From positions 1,710,168 through 1,774,167 of the forward strand of contig NZ_JACHUZ010000013.1 in the NCBI RefSeq assembly GCF_019903425.1: a stretch of 64,000 nucleotides of DNA. The letters run 5' to 3'. Both the position numbers and the translations under genes were made by a program. Shown here piece by piece: positions 1 to 8,884 of this stretch; the first letter of the stretch is position 1; each line of letters opens with the position of its first letter. This DNA comes from Vreelandella halophila (lineage in GTDB: Bacteria > Pseudomonadota > Gammaproteobacteria > Pseudomonadales > Oleiphilaceae). The notes below the pieces were generated by a model. That model was not told the origin of the DNA and did no database searches. It saw only the letters and a list, made by a program, of their open reading frames with translations.

Positions 1-1
1 C

Positions 2-346
2 TTCGCCGACCCCTCCAATCCGGGGGCGGGTGGCATGGTGCTCTGGCCATTGTTCGGCACCACCAACCAGCTCACAGCCGGGCTTTCCCTGCTGGTGCTG
101 ACCCTGATCCTGTGGCACCTGAAACGCCCGGTCATCTACAGCCTGGTGCCGTTCCTGTTTGTGGGCGCGATGACCATCTGGAGCATGATCATCAACATCG
201 GCAGCTATCTGCGGGACGGCAACATGCTGCTGGTGGTGATCGGTGGTTTCATCTTCGTGCTCAACATCTGGCTGATTCTCGAAGGCGTTAACGCGGTGCG
301 CCAGAAGCGTGATCCCTCGGAAATGCTGGATATGAACAATGATTAG
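2..346 (+). CDS. cstA: Carbon starvation protein CstA family, C-terminal part (5' end outside window)
   Basis: The reading frame is open from the left edge, so only the last ~115 residues are present. The run LWPLFGTTNQLTAGLSLLVLT is typical of the end of CstA/peptide (pyruvate-type) transporters. It is followed by three hydrophobic segments (about residues 20-40, 45-70 and 75-100) and a short charged cytoplasmic tail. CstA proteins are inner-membrane transporters for peptides or pyruvate induced on carbon starvation. The next gene overlaps this stop by 8 bases, so the two are probably co-translated. The specific substrate cannot be deduced from the fragment. Confidence 0.8.
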   Translation, partial: FADPSNPGAGGMVLWPLFGTTNQLTAGLSLLVLTLILWHLKRPVIYSLVPFLFVGAMTIWSMIINIGSYLRDGNMLLVVIGGFIFVLNIWLILEGVNAVRQKRDPSEMLDMNND

Positions 347-599
347 GCAGGGGCTGCAGCGCCTGTTCTCGTTCTATGATGAGATGTACCAGGCGCCTTA
401 TCGCCGGATCGAACGTCGTGCCCAGCGTCGGAAGGACGACCTGTTCCGGCTCATGGTGCTGTCCGAGTCACTGGGCGTTCCCAATCCGGCGGCCTTCTAT
501 ACCCTCGAGCTGGTGCCCTTCATGCTGGAAGACTTCCACGACTGGCACCAGCGCATGGGCATGGAGCATTCCCCGCTGGAGGGCTTCCGTTGCTGCTAG
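339..599 (+). CDS. Small cory-CC-star-type protein ending in Cys-Cys
   Basis: This 86-residue basic protein has no membrane segment. Its C-terminal third reads EDFHDWHQRMGMEHSPL and it ends in GFRCC immediately before the stop, the hallmark of the small family annotated as cory-CC-star proteins. Such small partners are commonly found beside CstA-type transporters; enteric CstA instead travels with YbdD. It overlaps the cstA stop by 8 bases and its own stop overlaps the ArsA-like start. The terminal vicinal cysteines could bind metal or form a redox pair, but the function is not established and this is inference. Confidence 0.75.
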   Translation: MIRQGLQRLFSFYDEMYQAPYRRIERRAQRRKDDLFRLMVLSESLGVPNPAAFYTLELVPFMLEDFHDWHQRMGMEHSPLEGFRCC

Positions 600-1555
600 G
601 ACGACTCTTCGGGCGCAGGTCCGCGCCGGTGGATACGGGCGAGGGTGCGCGGCTGGTGTTCTTCGGGGGCAAGGGGGGAGTGGGCAAGACCACCTGCGCT
701 TCCGCCTATGCCCTGGGCCGGGGCCAGGAAGGTGAGCATGTGCTGGTTATCTCCACGGACCCGGCCCATTCCCTGGGGGATCTGTGGCTGACGGCGCTCG
801 ATGCCTCGCCCCGACCGGTGGCCAAGGGTGTGGAGGCGCTGGAGCTGGATCCCGCAAAGGCCCTGGAGCGCTACATCAGTCAGGTCCGCGATAACCTGCG
901 GGACCTGGCCAGCCCGGAAGTGCGCGAGGCGGCGGAACGTCAGGCCTCACTTGCCGCCGGCGCGCCCGGCGCTGAAGAAGCGGCCCTGCTGGATGAGCTG
1001 GTACGCCTGACCCTCGAGAATGAGCACCGATACGACCGGATCGTGTTCGATACCGCGCCTACGGGGCATACGCTTCAGCTGCTTCAGCTCCCGGAGGTGA
1101 TGCGGACCTGGACGGACGCGCTTCTGGAGAAACGCCGGGAGGCGATGGACACCAGCAGTGCGCTCCAAGGCGAGGAAGGCAGCCCGGAGGACCGGGCCGC
1201 GCGGATCCTGACCGAGCGCCGGGACCGTTACATGGCGATGCGGGACCGCCTGAGGGATCCGAACCGGACCCGGTTCATTCCGGTGCTGAACCCGGACCGC
1301 CTGTCACGGGAGGAAACCCACCGCATGGTGGCAACCCTGGAAGAGGTGAATGTCCGGGTGGATACCCTGATCCTCAACCGCGTCCTGCCCGAGAGTGCGG
1401 ACGGGGATTTTGCCCGTCGGCGTCGCGAGTCCGAGGCGGACCACATCGAGGCGACCCGCAGGGCCTTCCCGGCGCTCACCCTGATCCAGCTGCCCCTGAA
1501 CGCGGCTGATGTGAGCCGTGACCAGGGGCTTGAGGCACTGGCCGGGGCGCTCTAG
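590..1555 (+). CDS. ArsA/Get3-family ATPase, single domain
   Basis: The 321-residue P-loop ATPase carries a deviant Walker A motif GGKGGVGKTT near residue 26, the switch I motif STDPAHS (55-61) and the switch II motif DTAPTGHT (154-161), all diagnostic of the ArsA/Get3 (SIMIBI) group. It has a single copy of the ATPase domain, unlike the duplicated arsenite-pump ArsA, and no ars genes are nearby, so arsenite export is unlikely. Translation probably starts at TTG 590, inside the end of the CC-protein gene, which implies coupling to it and to cstA. A role in maturing or regulating the transporter is inference. Confidence 0.8.
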   Translation: MLLGRLFGRRSAPVDTGEGARLVFFGGKGGVGKTTCASAYALGRGQEGEHVLVISTDPAHSLGDLWLTALDASPRPVAKGVEALELDPAKALERYISQVRDNLRDLASPEVREAAERQASLAAGAPGAEEAALLDELVRLTLENEHRYDRIVFDTAPTGHTLQLLQLPEVMRTWTDALLEKRREAMDTSSALQGEEGSPEDRAARILTERRDRYMAMRDRLRDPNRTRFIPVLNPDRLSREETHRMVATLEEVNVRVDTLILNRVLPESADGDFARRRRESEADHIEATRRAFPALTLIQLPLNAADVSRDQGLEALAGAL

Positions 1556-2733
1556 GCCCAGGCCTTCTCCAGTACCGCGCGGGCGTCCTCCAGTGAGGCT
1601 TCCTTCGGGTTGAACATAATGGAGCCATCGTCGATGGTCATCTGCGCGATGCGGTCCAGCTGGCTCTTTTCCACCTTGCCGGTTTCCTGCAGCGTGCGCG
1701 GCAGCCCGCAGTGGCGGTGGAGGTCGTCACGCAGCTTGCGGATGGTCGCGATGGACTCCTCGGCGCGCTGGCTCTTCGGGGTCATGGCGTAGATCTCGGG
1801 CCCTGCCAGGTGCAGCAACAGCTCGCTCAGGGGCTCGCGGATCTGCCCCAGGTTGTACTCCAGCACATAGGGCAGGAACAGGCTCATGCACAGCCCGTGG
1901 GGCAGGTGGCAGACCGCACCCAGTGAATGCCCGAGCGCGTGTACCAGGCCGACCATCGAGTTCGAGAAGGCAATACCGGCCATGGTGGAAGCCTGGGCTA
2001 GTTCCAGACGGCGCTCGGCGTCGTCCGGCTTTTCCATGACCTTCAGCAGGTTGTTGCTGATCTTCCTGATGGCCGCTGCCGCGTAGGCGTCGCTCAGCGG
2101 GTTCTTGGCCAGGCAGGTGAAGGCTTCCACCGAGTGGGTCATGGCGTCCATGCCCGTGGCCGCCGTAATCTGGGGCGGCAGGGTGAGCGTCATGCGCGGG
2201 TCGATCACCGCTGCGTCCGGCAGCATGAAGCTGGACGCGAACGGCAGCTTGACCTCTTTCTCGGTATCCGCGATCACGGCCACGTTAGTGACCTCGGAGC
2301 CGGTACCGGCGGTGGTCGGGATCACGAAGAACGGCTTGAGCGGGCGCTTGAGAACACCGGAGCCGGCGTACTGGGCAATGTCGTCACCGCCTTCGGACAC
2401 CAGGATGTTGACCGCCTTGGCGGTATCAATGGGCGAGCCGCCACCGATGGCCAGGATGCCATCGCACTTCTGCTTGCGGTATTCCTTCGCGATGGCCGTG
2501 ACCGTCTGCTTGGAGGAGTCGGCGGGCACGTCGTCATAGACGACCGTGATGTCCATGCCGCCTTCCTCGCAGGCAGCCAGGACCTTGTCCAGCAGCCCGG
2601 CGTTACGCACGCCCTTGTCGGTGACCACCATGGGCCGTTCCACTGCACGGGAGCTGAACTCGTAGGGCAGGTGTTCCAATGCTGCCTGGCCGGCGATGAC
2701 CTTGACCGGACAGAAGAATTCGTAATAGCTCAT
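1552..2733 (-). CDS. Iron-containing alcohol dehydrogenase
   Basis: The 393-residue protein belongs to the group III Fe-dependent alcohol dehydrogenases. The NAD-binding GGGSPID motif lies at residues 98-104, and the expected metal ligands are visible as D196 and H200 (GMDAMTH), H265 (LVHALGH) and H279 (LPHG). It oxidises primary alcohols, or reduces aldehydes, with NAD(H). Its start overlaps the stop of the upstream SCP2-like gene by ATGA, so the two form an operon. Its own stop shares the palindrome CTAG with the convergent ArsA-like gene. Confidence 0.93.
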   Translation of the reverse strand: MSYYEFFCPVKVIAGQAALEHLPYEFSSRAVERPMVVTDKGVRNAGLLDKVLAACEEGGMDITVVYDDVPADSSKQTVTAIAKEYRKQKCDGILAIGGGSPIDTAKAVNILVSEGGDDIAQYAGSGVLKRPLKPFFVIPTTAGTGSEVTNVAVIADTEKEVKLPFASSFMLPDAAVIDPRMTLTLPPQITAATGMDAMTHSVEAFTCLAKNPLSDAYAAAAIRKISNNLLKVMEKPDDAERRLELAQASTMAGIAFSNSMVGLVHALGHSLGAVCHLPHGLCMSLFLPYVLEYNLGQIREPLSELLLHLAGPEIYAMTPKSQRAEESIATIRKLRDDLHRHCGLPRTLQETGKVEKSQLDRIAQMTIDDGSIMFNPKEASLEDARAVLEKAWA

Positions 2734-3278
2734 GATGACCTCACCGTGTCCACAAAATTCATCGCCACTTTCAGGTAGATCCGGGCCGCGCTGAAGACTT
2801 TTTCCGGCAGGCCCAGATTATCCGGGTACTCCTTCACCGCGCGCGATGCCACCAGCCGCGGCAGGATGAAGGTCTCGAGGCGGTTGAGCACGCGCGTCAT
2901 GCGTACCGCGTAGCCCAGGTCGCCATCCACCAGCATGCGGTCATTGGCAAAGGACTGGGCGGTTTTCTCCTGGAACGACAGTACCAGGAAGGCGTGGTGC
3001 AGGTGCTTGAACTGGATGCTCAGATCCGGGCGCTGTGCAACACTGCCGCCAAGATACTGCAGGCTGCCGTCGCGCTGCTTGCGCATGAACAGCGCAGGCC
3101 CTTTCGGCATGACCTGCATCGAGAAAAGGAAGCCGTCAGGCAGGACGGTTACTTCGTTGCGTACCTGGTCGTCCACCTCGCTGATGGCTTCCAGTGAGCG
3201 GCCGACCACGTCCAGCATCAGCTGGACATAGGCGCGTTTGGCCTGTGACGCCAGGGGTCTCAAACGTTCTCGAATCAT
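2730..3278 (-). CDS. SCP2-like small protein, operon partner of the alcohol dehydrogenase
   Basis: I place the start at ATG 3278 because AGGG lies 10-13 bases upstream; a longer frame reaching 3350 has no ribosome site. The 182-residue product has no signal peptide. Its middle part (PDLSIQFKHLHHAF, then a segment around MLVDGDLGYAVRMTRVL) has the pattern of SCP2/sterol-carrier-type lipid-binding domains. Coupling to a primary-alcohol dehydrogenase suggests handling of a hydrophobic substrate such as a fatty alcohol. The family assignment rests on pattern recognition and is tentative. Confidence 0.55.
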   Translation of the reverse strand: MIRERLRPLASQAKRAYVQLMLDVVGRSLEAISEVDDQVRNEVTVLPDGFLFSMQVMPKGPALFMRKQRDGSLQYLGGSVAQRPDLSIQFKHLHHAFLVLSFQEKTAQSFANDRMLVDGDLGYAVRMTRVLNRLETFILPRLVASRAVKEYPDNLGLPEKVFSAARIYLKVAMNFVDTVRSS

Positions 3279-3432
3279 TGTGGTCGATTCCCTGAGTAGA
3301 GAGCGGTTACGGGTTGAACGTGGTAGGCTACGCCACCGTGTGCAGCCCACCTGAATTGTCCGACGCCTTTTGTATCACAGGGCCGGAACCGATGACAGGG
3401 TGGCAGGTTATCCAGAACGGGAGGAACAGGCA

Positions 3433-4338
3433 TTGGCACAAACGGCACCCGCCCCGATTCCCGGGTTGAAGTACTGGGAGCGTCGCACGTCCGCGGGCCA
3501 TCTCGTCACTGGCTGGCATTCACAGCCCAGTGGCCGGCCAGTGGTGCATTTCATCCACGGCAATGGTTACAACAGCCTGGTCTACCTGCCATTGCTGGCG
3601 CTTCTGGCCGAAGACTACGATCTTTTCCTGAGTGACGTTCAGGGCCATGGTGCCAGTGAGGCCAATGGGGATTTTCTGGGCTGGAACCGGACCTCGGAGC
3701 TCTGCGAGGAAACCTGGCGGGCCTTCGCGCCCCTTTGGGAGGGGCAGTGCCAGTACGCCATGGGTCACAGCTTCGGCGGTATCATGAGCCTGCTGATGAT
3801 GGAGCGGGACCCGGCCCTGTTTGACCGTGCCGTTCTGCTGGACCCGATCATCTTCTCCCAGCGGATGCTGTGGGTGATGCGCATCGGTACCTGGCTGGGG
3901 CTCTGGCAGAACAACGGTTTCTCGAAGAAAACCCGCCAGCGCCGGCGTGAGTGGCCGGACCGTGCCACGGCTCTGGAAAGCCTGGAAGGGCGGGGCATGT
4001 TCCGGGGCTGGACTCCGGAAGCGCTCCGGGCCTACGTGGACCATGCGCTGATCGAGCAGGACGGCCAGGTGGTGCTGCGGTGTCCGCCAGAGGTGGAGGC
4101 GGCGATTTTTGCCGGCTATCCACGTGGACTGTGGCGGGCCATGAAGCGCTTGCGCACCCCCAGCCATGTGATCCATGGCGAGAGTACCTACGACTTCGTG
4201 CGCGACTCCGTTGCACAATGGGTCACACTCAACCGGAACGTGAGTGCCGAGACACTGCCCGGGGGGCACTGCTTTATGCAGCAGGCCCCGGGAACCGCTG
4301 CCGAAAGGGTGCGCGCAGCGCTAGCCGCCGCTCAGTGA
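3433..4338 (+). CDS. Alpha/beta hydrolase
   Basis: An alpha/beta-hydrolase fold protein of 301 residues. The oxyanion region is HGNGYNS (42-48), the nucleophile elbow is GHSFGG (Ser113), and the catalytic His is likely in LPGGHCF near the C terminus. The acid is probably an Asp in the segment after HGEST. I chose TTG 3433 because GGGAGGA lies 7 bases upstream; the frame extends to TTG 3370 without a ribosome site. It is transcribed divergently from the SCP2/alcohol dehydrogenase pair. The substrate is unknown. The last 18 bases overlap the convergent M48 protease gene. Confidence 0.8.
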   Translation: MAQTAPAPIPGLKYWERRTSAGHLVTGWHSQPSGRPVVHFIHGNGYNSLVYLPLLALLAEDYDLFLSDVQGHGASEANGDFLGWNRTSELCEETWRAFAPLWEGQCQYAMGHSFGGIMSLLMMERDPALFDRAVLLDPIIFSQRMLWVMRIGTWLGLWQNNGFSKKTRQRRREWPDRATALESLEGRGMFRGWTPEALRAYVDHALIEQDGQVVLRCPPEVEAAIFAGYPRGLWRAMKRLRTPSHVIHGESTYDFVRDSVAQWVTLNRNVSAETLPGGHCFMQQAPGTAAERVRAALAAAQ

Positions 4339-5613
4339 CTCCAGCCTCTGGCGGGCAATATCGCCAATCCTGCCTTCGCCCTGGGCGGCCTTCTGGTAGT
4401 ACTGGCGGGCCTCGCTGGTACGCCCCTGGCCGGAAATCGCATCGCCGAGCCCAAGGTAGGCGATGCTGGTGGGCACGACCTCCAGCGAGGCCTTGAAGTC
4501 CTTCTCCGCGGCGTCAAAGTTGTCCAGCTCCTCGTGGGCGAGCCCTCGTCCGATGCGGTAACTGAACATCTCCGGGTAGAGCTCCACCGCCCGGTTGTAG
4601 TCCGCCAGCGCGGATTCGGTCTGTCCCTCCTGCATCCGGATATCCGCGCGCAGTTCCCGGAACGCGGCTTCATCGGGAACCTGCTCAATGGCCTGTTCCA
4701 GCAGCGCCAGAGCCTTTTCGTACTCCTCTTCGCCGGCGGCCTTGCGGGCGCGGTCGTAGGCCTCGTAGGCGTCCGCATCCTCCCGCAGACCGGCCATCAT
4801 GCGCTGGTAGCGTTCCTTCCCGAAGGTGCCGTCGCGCCCCAGTTCATCCGCAATCCGGCGGTTGGCCTCCACCCGCTCCTGGGAAGGGGGGTGGGAGCGG
4901 AAAAGCCCGGTGACAAAGTTGCTCTGCTCATTCTCCGACAGACGCACGAAGACTTCCTGGAGCTGGACGGCGGCTTCCGGGTTGTAGCCGGCCTCGGCCA
5001 TGTACTGCATGCCGTAGCGGTCGGATTCCAGTTCGTGGCTGCGGCTGTACTGCGCCATGATCAGTTGGGAACCCAGGGCGGCACCGCCCATGATCAGTCC
5101 AGCGTATTCATTGCCCTTCAGCGCCAGGCCCAGGCCTATTCCGGCCATCCCAAGGTTGATGAGGGTGCCTCGCTGCATGCGCTGGGCACTGTGTCGGGCC
5201 GCTGCGTGCACAATCTCATGCCCCATGACCGCCGCCAGCTGGGCCTCGTTATCAAGCTCCGTGAGCAGGCCCCGGTTGATGGCGATCTTGCCACCCGGCA
5301 GGGCCCAGGCGTTGGGCACGCCGCTGTTGATCACGGTGAACTCATAGGGCAGGTCGGGGCGGTCGCTGACCTCCGCCAGGGACTGGCCCACGTCGGAGAC
5401 GTAGTTGTTCAGTTTCTCGTCGCGGTAGTAGCGTCCGCCCTGGGTCTGGATGGTGGGTTGGTACTGTTGCCTTCCGATCTGCAGCTCGTCGGACTCGGAG
5501 ACCAGCCGCAGTTCGCGCTCACCAGTGACGGGATTGACGCCACAGCCGGTTGTGATCAGCGCGGAAAGGATGATAAGGGCGAGCAGGGCGTGGGGGTGGT
5601 TCATACGCCGCAT
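4321..5613 (-). CDS. M48-family metalloprotease lipoprotein with TPR tail
   Basis: ATG 5613 is preceded by GAGGTG at good spacing. The product (430 residues) begins with a lipoprotein signal ending LITTGC, so Cys24 is probably acylated. The M48 zinc protease motif is HEIVH (132-136), with the third ligand probably in the downstream ELESDRYG segment. TPR-like helices follow in the C-terminal 150 residues. This architecture resembles the periplasmic chaperone-protease BepA/YfgC, which handles outer-membrane protein assembly. A second M48-TPR protein lies at 43237-44676. The gene is monocistronic and divergent from the thioesterase pair. Confidence 0.85.
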   Translation of the reverse strand: MRRMNHPHALLALIILSALITTGCGVNPVTGERELRLVSESDELQIGRQQYQPTIQTQGGRYYRDEKLNNYVSDVGQSLAEVSDRPDLPYEFTVINSGVPNAWALPGGKIAINRGLLTELDNEAQLAAVMGHEIVHAAARHSAQRMQRGTLINLGMAGIGLGLALKGNEYAGLIMGGAALGSQLIMAQYSRSHELESDRYGMQYMAEAGYNPEAAVQLQEVFVRLSENEQSNFVTGLFRSHPPSQERVEANRRIADELGRDGTFGKERYQRMMAGLREDADAYEAYDRARKAAGEEEYEKALALLEQAIEQVPDEAAFRELRADIRMQEGQTESALADYNRAVELYPEMFSYRIGRGLAHEELDNFDAAEKDFKASLEVVPTSIAYLGLGDAISGQGRTSEARQYYQKAAQGEGRIGDIARQRLESLSGG

Positions 5614-5692
5614 GGGTCGGGTCACCTCGTCTGTGAATGGGGCCTTGTTTTCGTTATAGTGCGCCGGATTCCCTGCAGATTGCAAAGCCGCC

Positions 5693-6169
5693 ATGAATGA
5701 TGAAACCCTCTTTGGCCGGGTCTCGCGCTTCATCGGGACCCTGCGTCACTGCCAGCATCTGGGTATCCGGGCACTGTCCGCCACTGAGAACGAGCTGGTC
5801 GTGGAACTGCCGTATTCCGATGCCATTGTGGGCAACCCTGAAACAGGGGTGATCCATGGTGGCGCCATCACCACATTGATGGACACCGCTTCGGGCACGG
5901 TGGTGATCTGCGCGCTGCCGGAGTTTGAACTCTGCCCCACGCTCGACCTGCGGGTGGACTACATGCGGGCGGCTGAGCCGGGGTATCCGGTATACGCACG
6001 GGCGCGGGCCTACCGGGTAACCAACAACATCGTTTTTACCCGCTGCGAGACCTTCCAGGAGGATCCGGAGCAGACCATCGCCCATTGTGTCGGGACCTTC
6101 ATGCGGATCGGCCCTGAAGCCACGCCCAAGGCCTACCGCGACCTGATCACGGGAGGGGATGACGAATGA
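5693..6169 (+). CDS. PaaI-type hotdog thioesterase 1
   Basis: A 158-residue single hotdog-fold protein. The segment VIHGGAITTLMDTASG is the usual catalytic/helix region of PaaI-type acyl-CoA thioesterases, followed by the strand TLDLRVDYMRAAEPG. It overlaps the next gene by four bases (ATGA), and that gene encodes a second hotdog domain. Two adjacent and different hotdog proteins may form a heteromer, since these folds dimerise through the central helix. The acyl substrate cannot be predicted. Confidence 0.85.
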   Translation: MNDETLFGRVSRFIGTLRHCQHLGIRALSATENELVVELPYSDAIVGNPETGVIHGGAITTLMDTASGTVVICALPEFELCPTLDLRVDYMRAAEPGYPVYARARAYRVTNNIVFTRCETFQEDPEQTIAHCVGTFMRIGPEATPKAYRDLITGGDDE

Positions 6170-6597
6170 GCCTGTCCGGTGAGATGCGCAGTGCCCTGCA
6201 GGCCGGTGACTACCAGGCCCTGATCCGGGCTGTGCCCTACGCCCGCACCCTGGGCATGGAATGCGAGACCTTCGGTGAGGAAGTGGTGTTCCGCCTGCCG
6301 CGCAGTGACGACAACCTCGGCAATCCCATCCTGCCCGCCATCCACGGAGGCGTTATCGGTGGCTTCCTCGAGATGTCCGCCATGATCTCGCTGATGATGT
6401 CCCAGGAGACACCCCGGTTGCCGCGAATCGTGGATTTTTCCCTGGATTACCTGCGCGCGGGGCTGGACCGGGATACCTTCTGTGAATGCCACCTGACCCG
6501 CCAGGGCAACCGGGTGGCGAACGTGATCGTGACCGCCTGGCAGCAGTCCCGGCGCAAGCCCATTGCCACGGCCCGCGCCCATTTCATCATGGACTGA
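6166..6597 (+). CDS. PaaI-type hotdog thioesterase 2
   Basis: This 143-residue hotdog-fold protein is translationally coupled to the preceding thioesterase. Its helix motif is AIHGGVIGGFLEM, followed by VDFSLDYLRAG. It is clearly related to, but diverged from, its neighbour; for example the TLMDT of gene 1 is GFLEM here. The acidic residue in the helix is Glu rather than Asp. Paralogous partnership with gene 1 is the simplest reading. Confidence 0.83.
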   Translation: MSLSGEMRSALQAGDYQALIRAVPYARTLGMECETFGEEVVFRLPRSDDNLGNPILPAIHGGVIGGFLEMSAMISLMMSQETPRLPRIVDFSLDYLRAGLDRDTFCECHLTRQGNRVANVIVTAWQQSRRKPIATARAHFIMD

Positions 6598-6700
6598 GGC
6601 TCCTGATCGGGGTTGCCCTTGAAATCCGGCGCACCGCCCCAAGATTGCCAGCTGACAACAGGTTCAAGCAGGCAACAACCATCAAGGAGTGCGGCGCGTC

Positions 6701-8608
6701 ATGACTGCCGAAGCACAGAAAGAAACACTTGGCTTCCAGACCGAGGTCAAACAGCTCCTCAACATCGTTATCAACTCCCTGTATTCCAACCGGGAAGTCT
6801 TCCTGCGGGAGTTGATCTCCAATGCCTCCGACGCGGAGGACAAGCTTCGCTTCGAGGCCCTGTCCAATAACGCGCTTCTGGAGGAAGATCCGGATCTGGC
6901 CATTCATCTGAGCTACGATTCGGAAGCCGGCACCGTCACCATCCGGGATAACGGCATCGGCATGACCCGTGATGAGGTGATCGAGAACCTGGGCACCATC
7001 GCCAAGTCCGGCACCTCCGACTTCCTGAACCAGCTCACCGGCGACCAGCAGAAGGACGCCAAGCTGATCGGCCAGTTCGGCGTTGGTTTCTACTCCTCCT
7101 TCATCGTTGCCGACCAGGTGGAAGTGACCACCCGCAAGGCCGGCACCAAGTCATCCGAGGGCGTGCACTGGGTCTCCAGTGGTGACGGCCAATTTACCAT
7201 TGAGCCGGTCGAGGGTGCGCCACGGGGTACAACCGTTGTCCTGCACCTGCGTGAGGATGCCAAGGATTTCGCGGACGGCCACCGTCTGCGCCACCTGGTC
7301 AAGAAGTACTCCGACCATATTTCCTTCCCGGTCCGCATGCCTCCGGAGCCCAGCGGCGAAGAGGACGAGAACCAGGAAGACAAGCCCGCAGAGGAGACCG
7401 TCAACGAGGCCACGGCCCTGTGGACCCGGCCGCGCAACGAGGTGTCCGAGGACGAATACAAGGCGTTCTACAAGCACATTGCCCACGACTTCGAGGACCC
7501 GCTGACCTGGTCCCACAACCGGGTTGAAGGCTCGCTGGACTACACCAGCCTGCTCTACATTCCGGGCCGGGCGCCGTTCGACCTCTACAACCGCGAAGCA
7601 TCCCGCGGCCTGAAGCTGTACGTGCAGCGCGTGTTCATCATGGACGACGCCGAGCAGTTCCTGCCGCTGTACCTGAGGTTCGTGCGCGGCGTGATCGACA
7701 GCAACGACCTGTCGCTGAACGTCTCCCGCGAGATCCTGCAGAACGACAGCACCGTGGAGAGCATCCGCACCGCGCTGACCAAGCGGGTTCTGGACATGCT
7801 CAAGAAGCTGGCCAACAACGACCCCGAGAAGTATCAGCAGTTCTGGGACCAGTTCGGCCAGGTGCTGAAGGAAGGCCCGGCGGAAGACTTCGGCAACCGC
7901 GAGAAGATCTCTCCGCTGCTGCGCTTTGCTTCCACCCACACCGGCGAACCCACGCAGAACGTATCTCTGGACGACTACGTGGCCCGCATGAAGGAAGGCC
8001 AGGAGAAGATCTACTTCCTGACCGCGGATTCCCACCAGGCGGCCAAGGCCAGCCCGCACCTGGAGATCTTCCGCAAGAAGGGCATTGAGGTGCTGCTGCT
8101 GACGGACCGCATCGACGAGTGGATGATGGGCTACCTCAGCGAGTACGAGGGCAAGCACCTGCAGGACATCTCCCGCGGCGAGCTGGACCTGGACGAGGTC
8201 GAGTCCGAAGAGGAGAAGAAGGAGCAGGAGCAGGCTTCCGAGGAGCACAAGGATCTGGTCGAACGCATCCAGAAGGTGCTGTCCGACCGGGTTAAGGAAG
8301 TGAAGGTGACCAAGCGCCTGACCGAGTCACCGGCCTGCCTGGTGGTTGGCGACTACGACATGGGCCAGCAGATGCGCAAGATCATGGAAGCAGCGGGCCA
8401 GCCGGTTCCCGATTCCAAGCCCATCTTCGAGATCAATGTGGACCATCCGCTGCTGCAGCGGCTTGAAAAGGAGCAGGGCGAGGAACGGTTCTCGGACCTC
8501 GCCCAGGTGATCTTTGACCAGGCCACTCTGGCCAGCGGTCAGGAGATCGAGGACCCGGGCACCTATGTGTCCCGCCTCAACCGCCTGCTCCTGGAACTGG
8601 CGGAGTAA
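6701..8608 (+). CDS. htpG: Molecular chaperone HtpG (bacterial Hsp90)
   Basis: The start is ATG 6701, which has AAGGAG upstream; a GTG at 6689 overlaps that site and is less likely. The product is 635 residues, the usual HtpG length. The GHKL ATPase domain shows [22 protein letters not shown] and [11 protein letters not shown], followed by middle and C-terminal dimerisation domains. It is a cytosolic homodimeric ATP-dependent chaperone. There is a short acidic linker (about residues 215-235, [13 protein letters not shown]). No obvious sigma-32 promoter was recognised in the 100 bases upstream. Confidence 0.97.
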   Translation: MTAEAQKETLGFQTEVKQLLNIVINSLYSNREVFLRELISNASDAEDKLRFEALSNNALLEEDPDLAIHLSYDSEAGTVTIRDNGIGMTRDEVIENLGTIAKSGTSDFLNQLTGDQQKDAKLIGQFGVGFYSSFIVADQVEVTTRKAGTKSSEGVHWVSSGDGQFTIEPVEGAPRGTTVVLHLREDAKDFADGHRLRHLVKKYSDHISFPVRMPPEPSGEEDENQEDKPAEETVNEATALWTRPRNEVSEDEYKAFYKHIAHDFEDPLTWSHNRVEGSLDYTSLLYIPGRAPFDLYNREASRGLKLYVQRVFIMDDAEQFLPLYLRFVRGVIDSNDLSLNVSREILQNDSTVESIRTALTKRVLDMLKKLANNDPEKYQQFWDQFGQVLKEGPAEDFGNREKISPLLRFASTHTGEPTQNVSLDDYVARMKEGQEKIYFLTADSHQAAKASPHLEIFRKKGIEVLLLTDRIDEWMMGYLSEYEGKHLQDISRGELDLDEVESEEEKKEQEQASEEHKDLVERIQKVLSDRVKEVKVTKRLTESPACLVVGDYDMGQQMRKIMEAAGQPVPDSKPIFEINVDHPLLQRLEKEQGEERFSDLAQVIFDQATLASGQEIEDPGTYVSRLNRLLLELAE

Positions 8609-8620
8609 GCCGGAGGCTGC

Positions 8621-8884
8621 ATGGCCGGGGAGTCGGTGATCGTGGATGTAGTGATCCACCGGGATGACTGGCTCCGCGTCTACGAAGGGACCGCCTGGCG
8701 TGTCTGGGTAAGGGCGCGTGACGGGCGGTCCGTCGTTTTTCCCGCCCGTATTCTCCAGCCGTGGATGGAACATGAGGGTGTCTTTGGCAGTTTCATGATC
8801 CACTACGACGGCGATGGGAAGTTCCATTCCGTCGAGAAGATTGCCGATGTACCGCGCGACACGCCACCGTCCCCTATCGGTTGA
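8621..8884 (+). CDS. DUF2835 family protein
   Basis: An 87-residue protein starting 12 bases after htpG. The pattern VYEGTAWRVWVRARDGRSV, then FPARILQPW, HEGVFGSF and a C-terminal KFHSVEKI matches the small DUF2835 family of gammaproteobacteria, which has no known function. It has neither a signal peptide nor a membrane segment. It probably lies on the htpG transcript. Its 3' end overlaps the convergent lytic transglycosylase gene by 11 bases. Confidence 0.75.
   Translation: MAGESVIVDVVIHRDDWLRVYEGTAWRVWVRARDGRSVVFPARILQPWMEHEGVFGSFMIHYDGDGKFHSVEKIADVPRDTPPSPIG

Noticed and set aside
590-1555. Arsenite pump ATPase
   Set aside because: Only one ATPase domain is present and there is no arsB, arsR or arsC nearby; the link to cstA is stronger.
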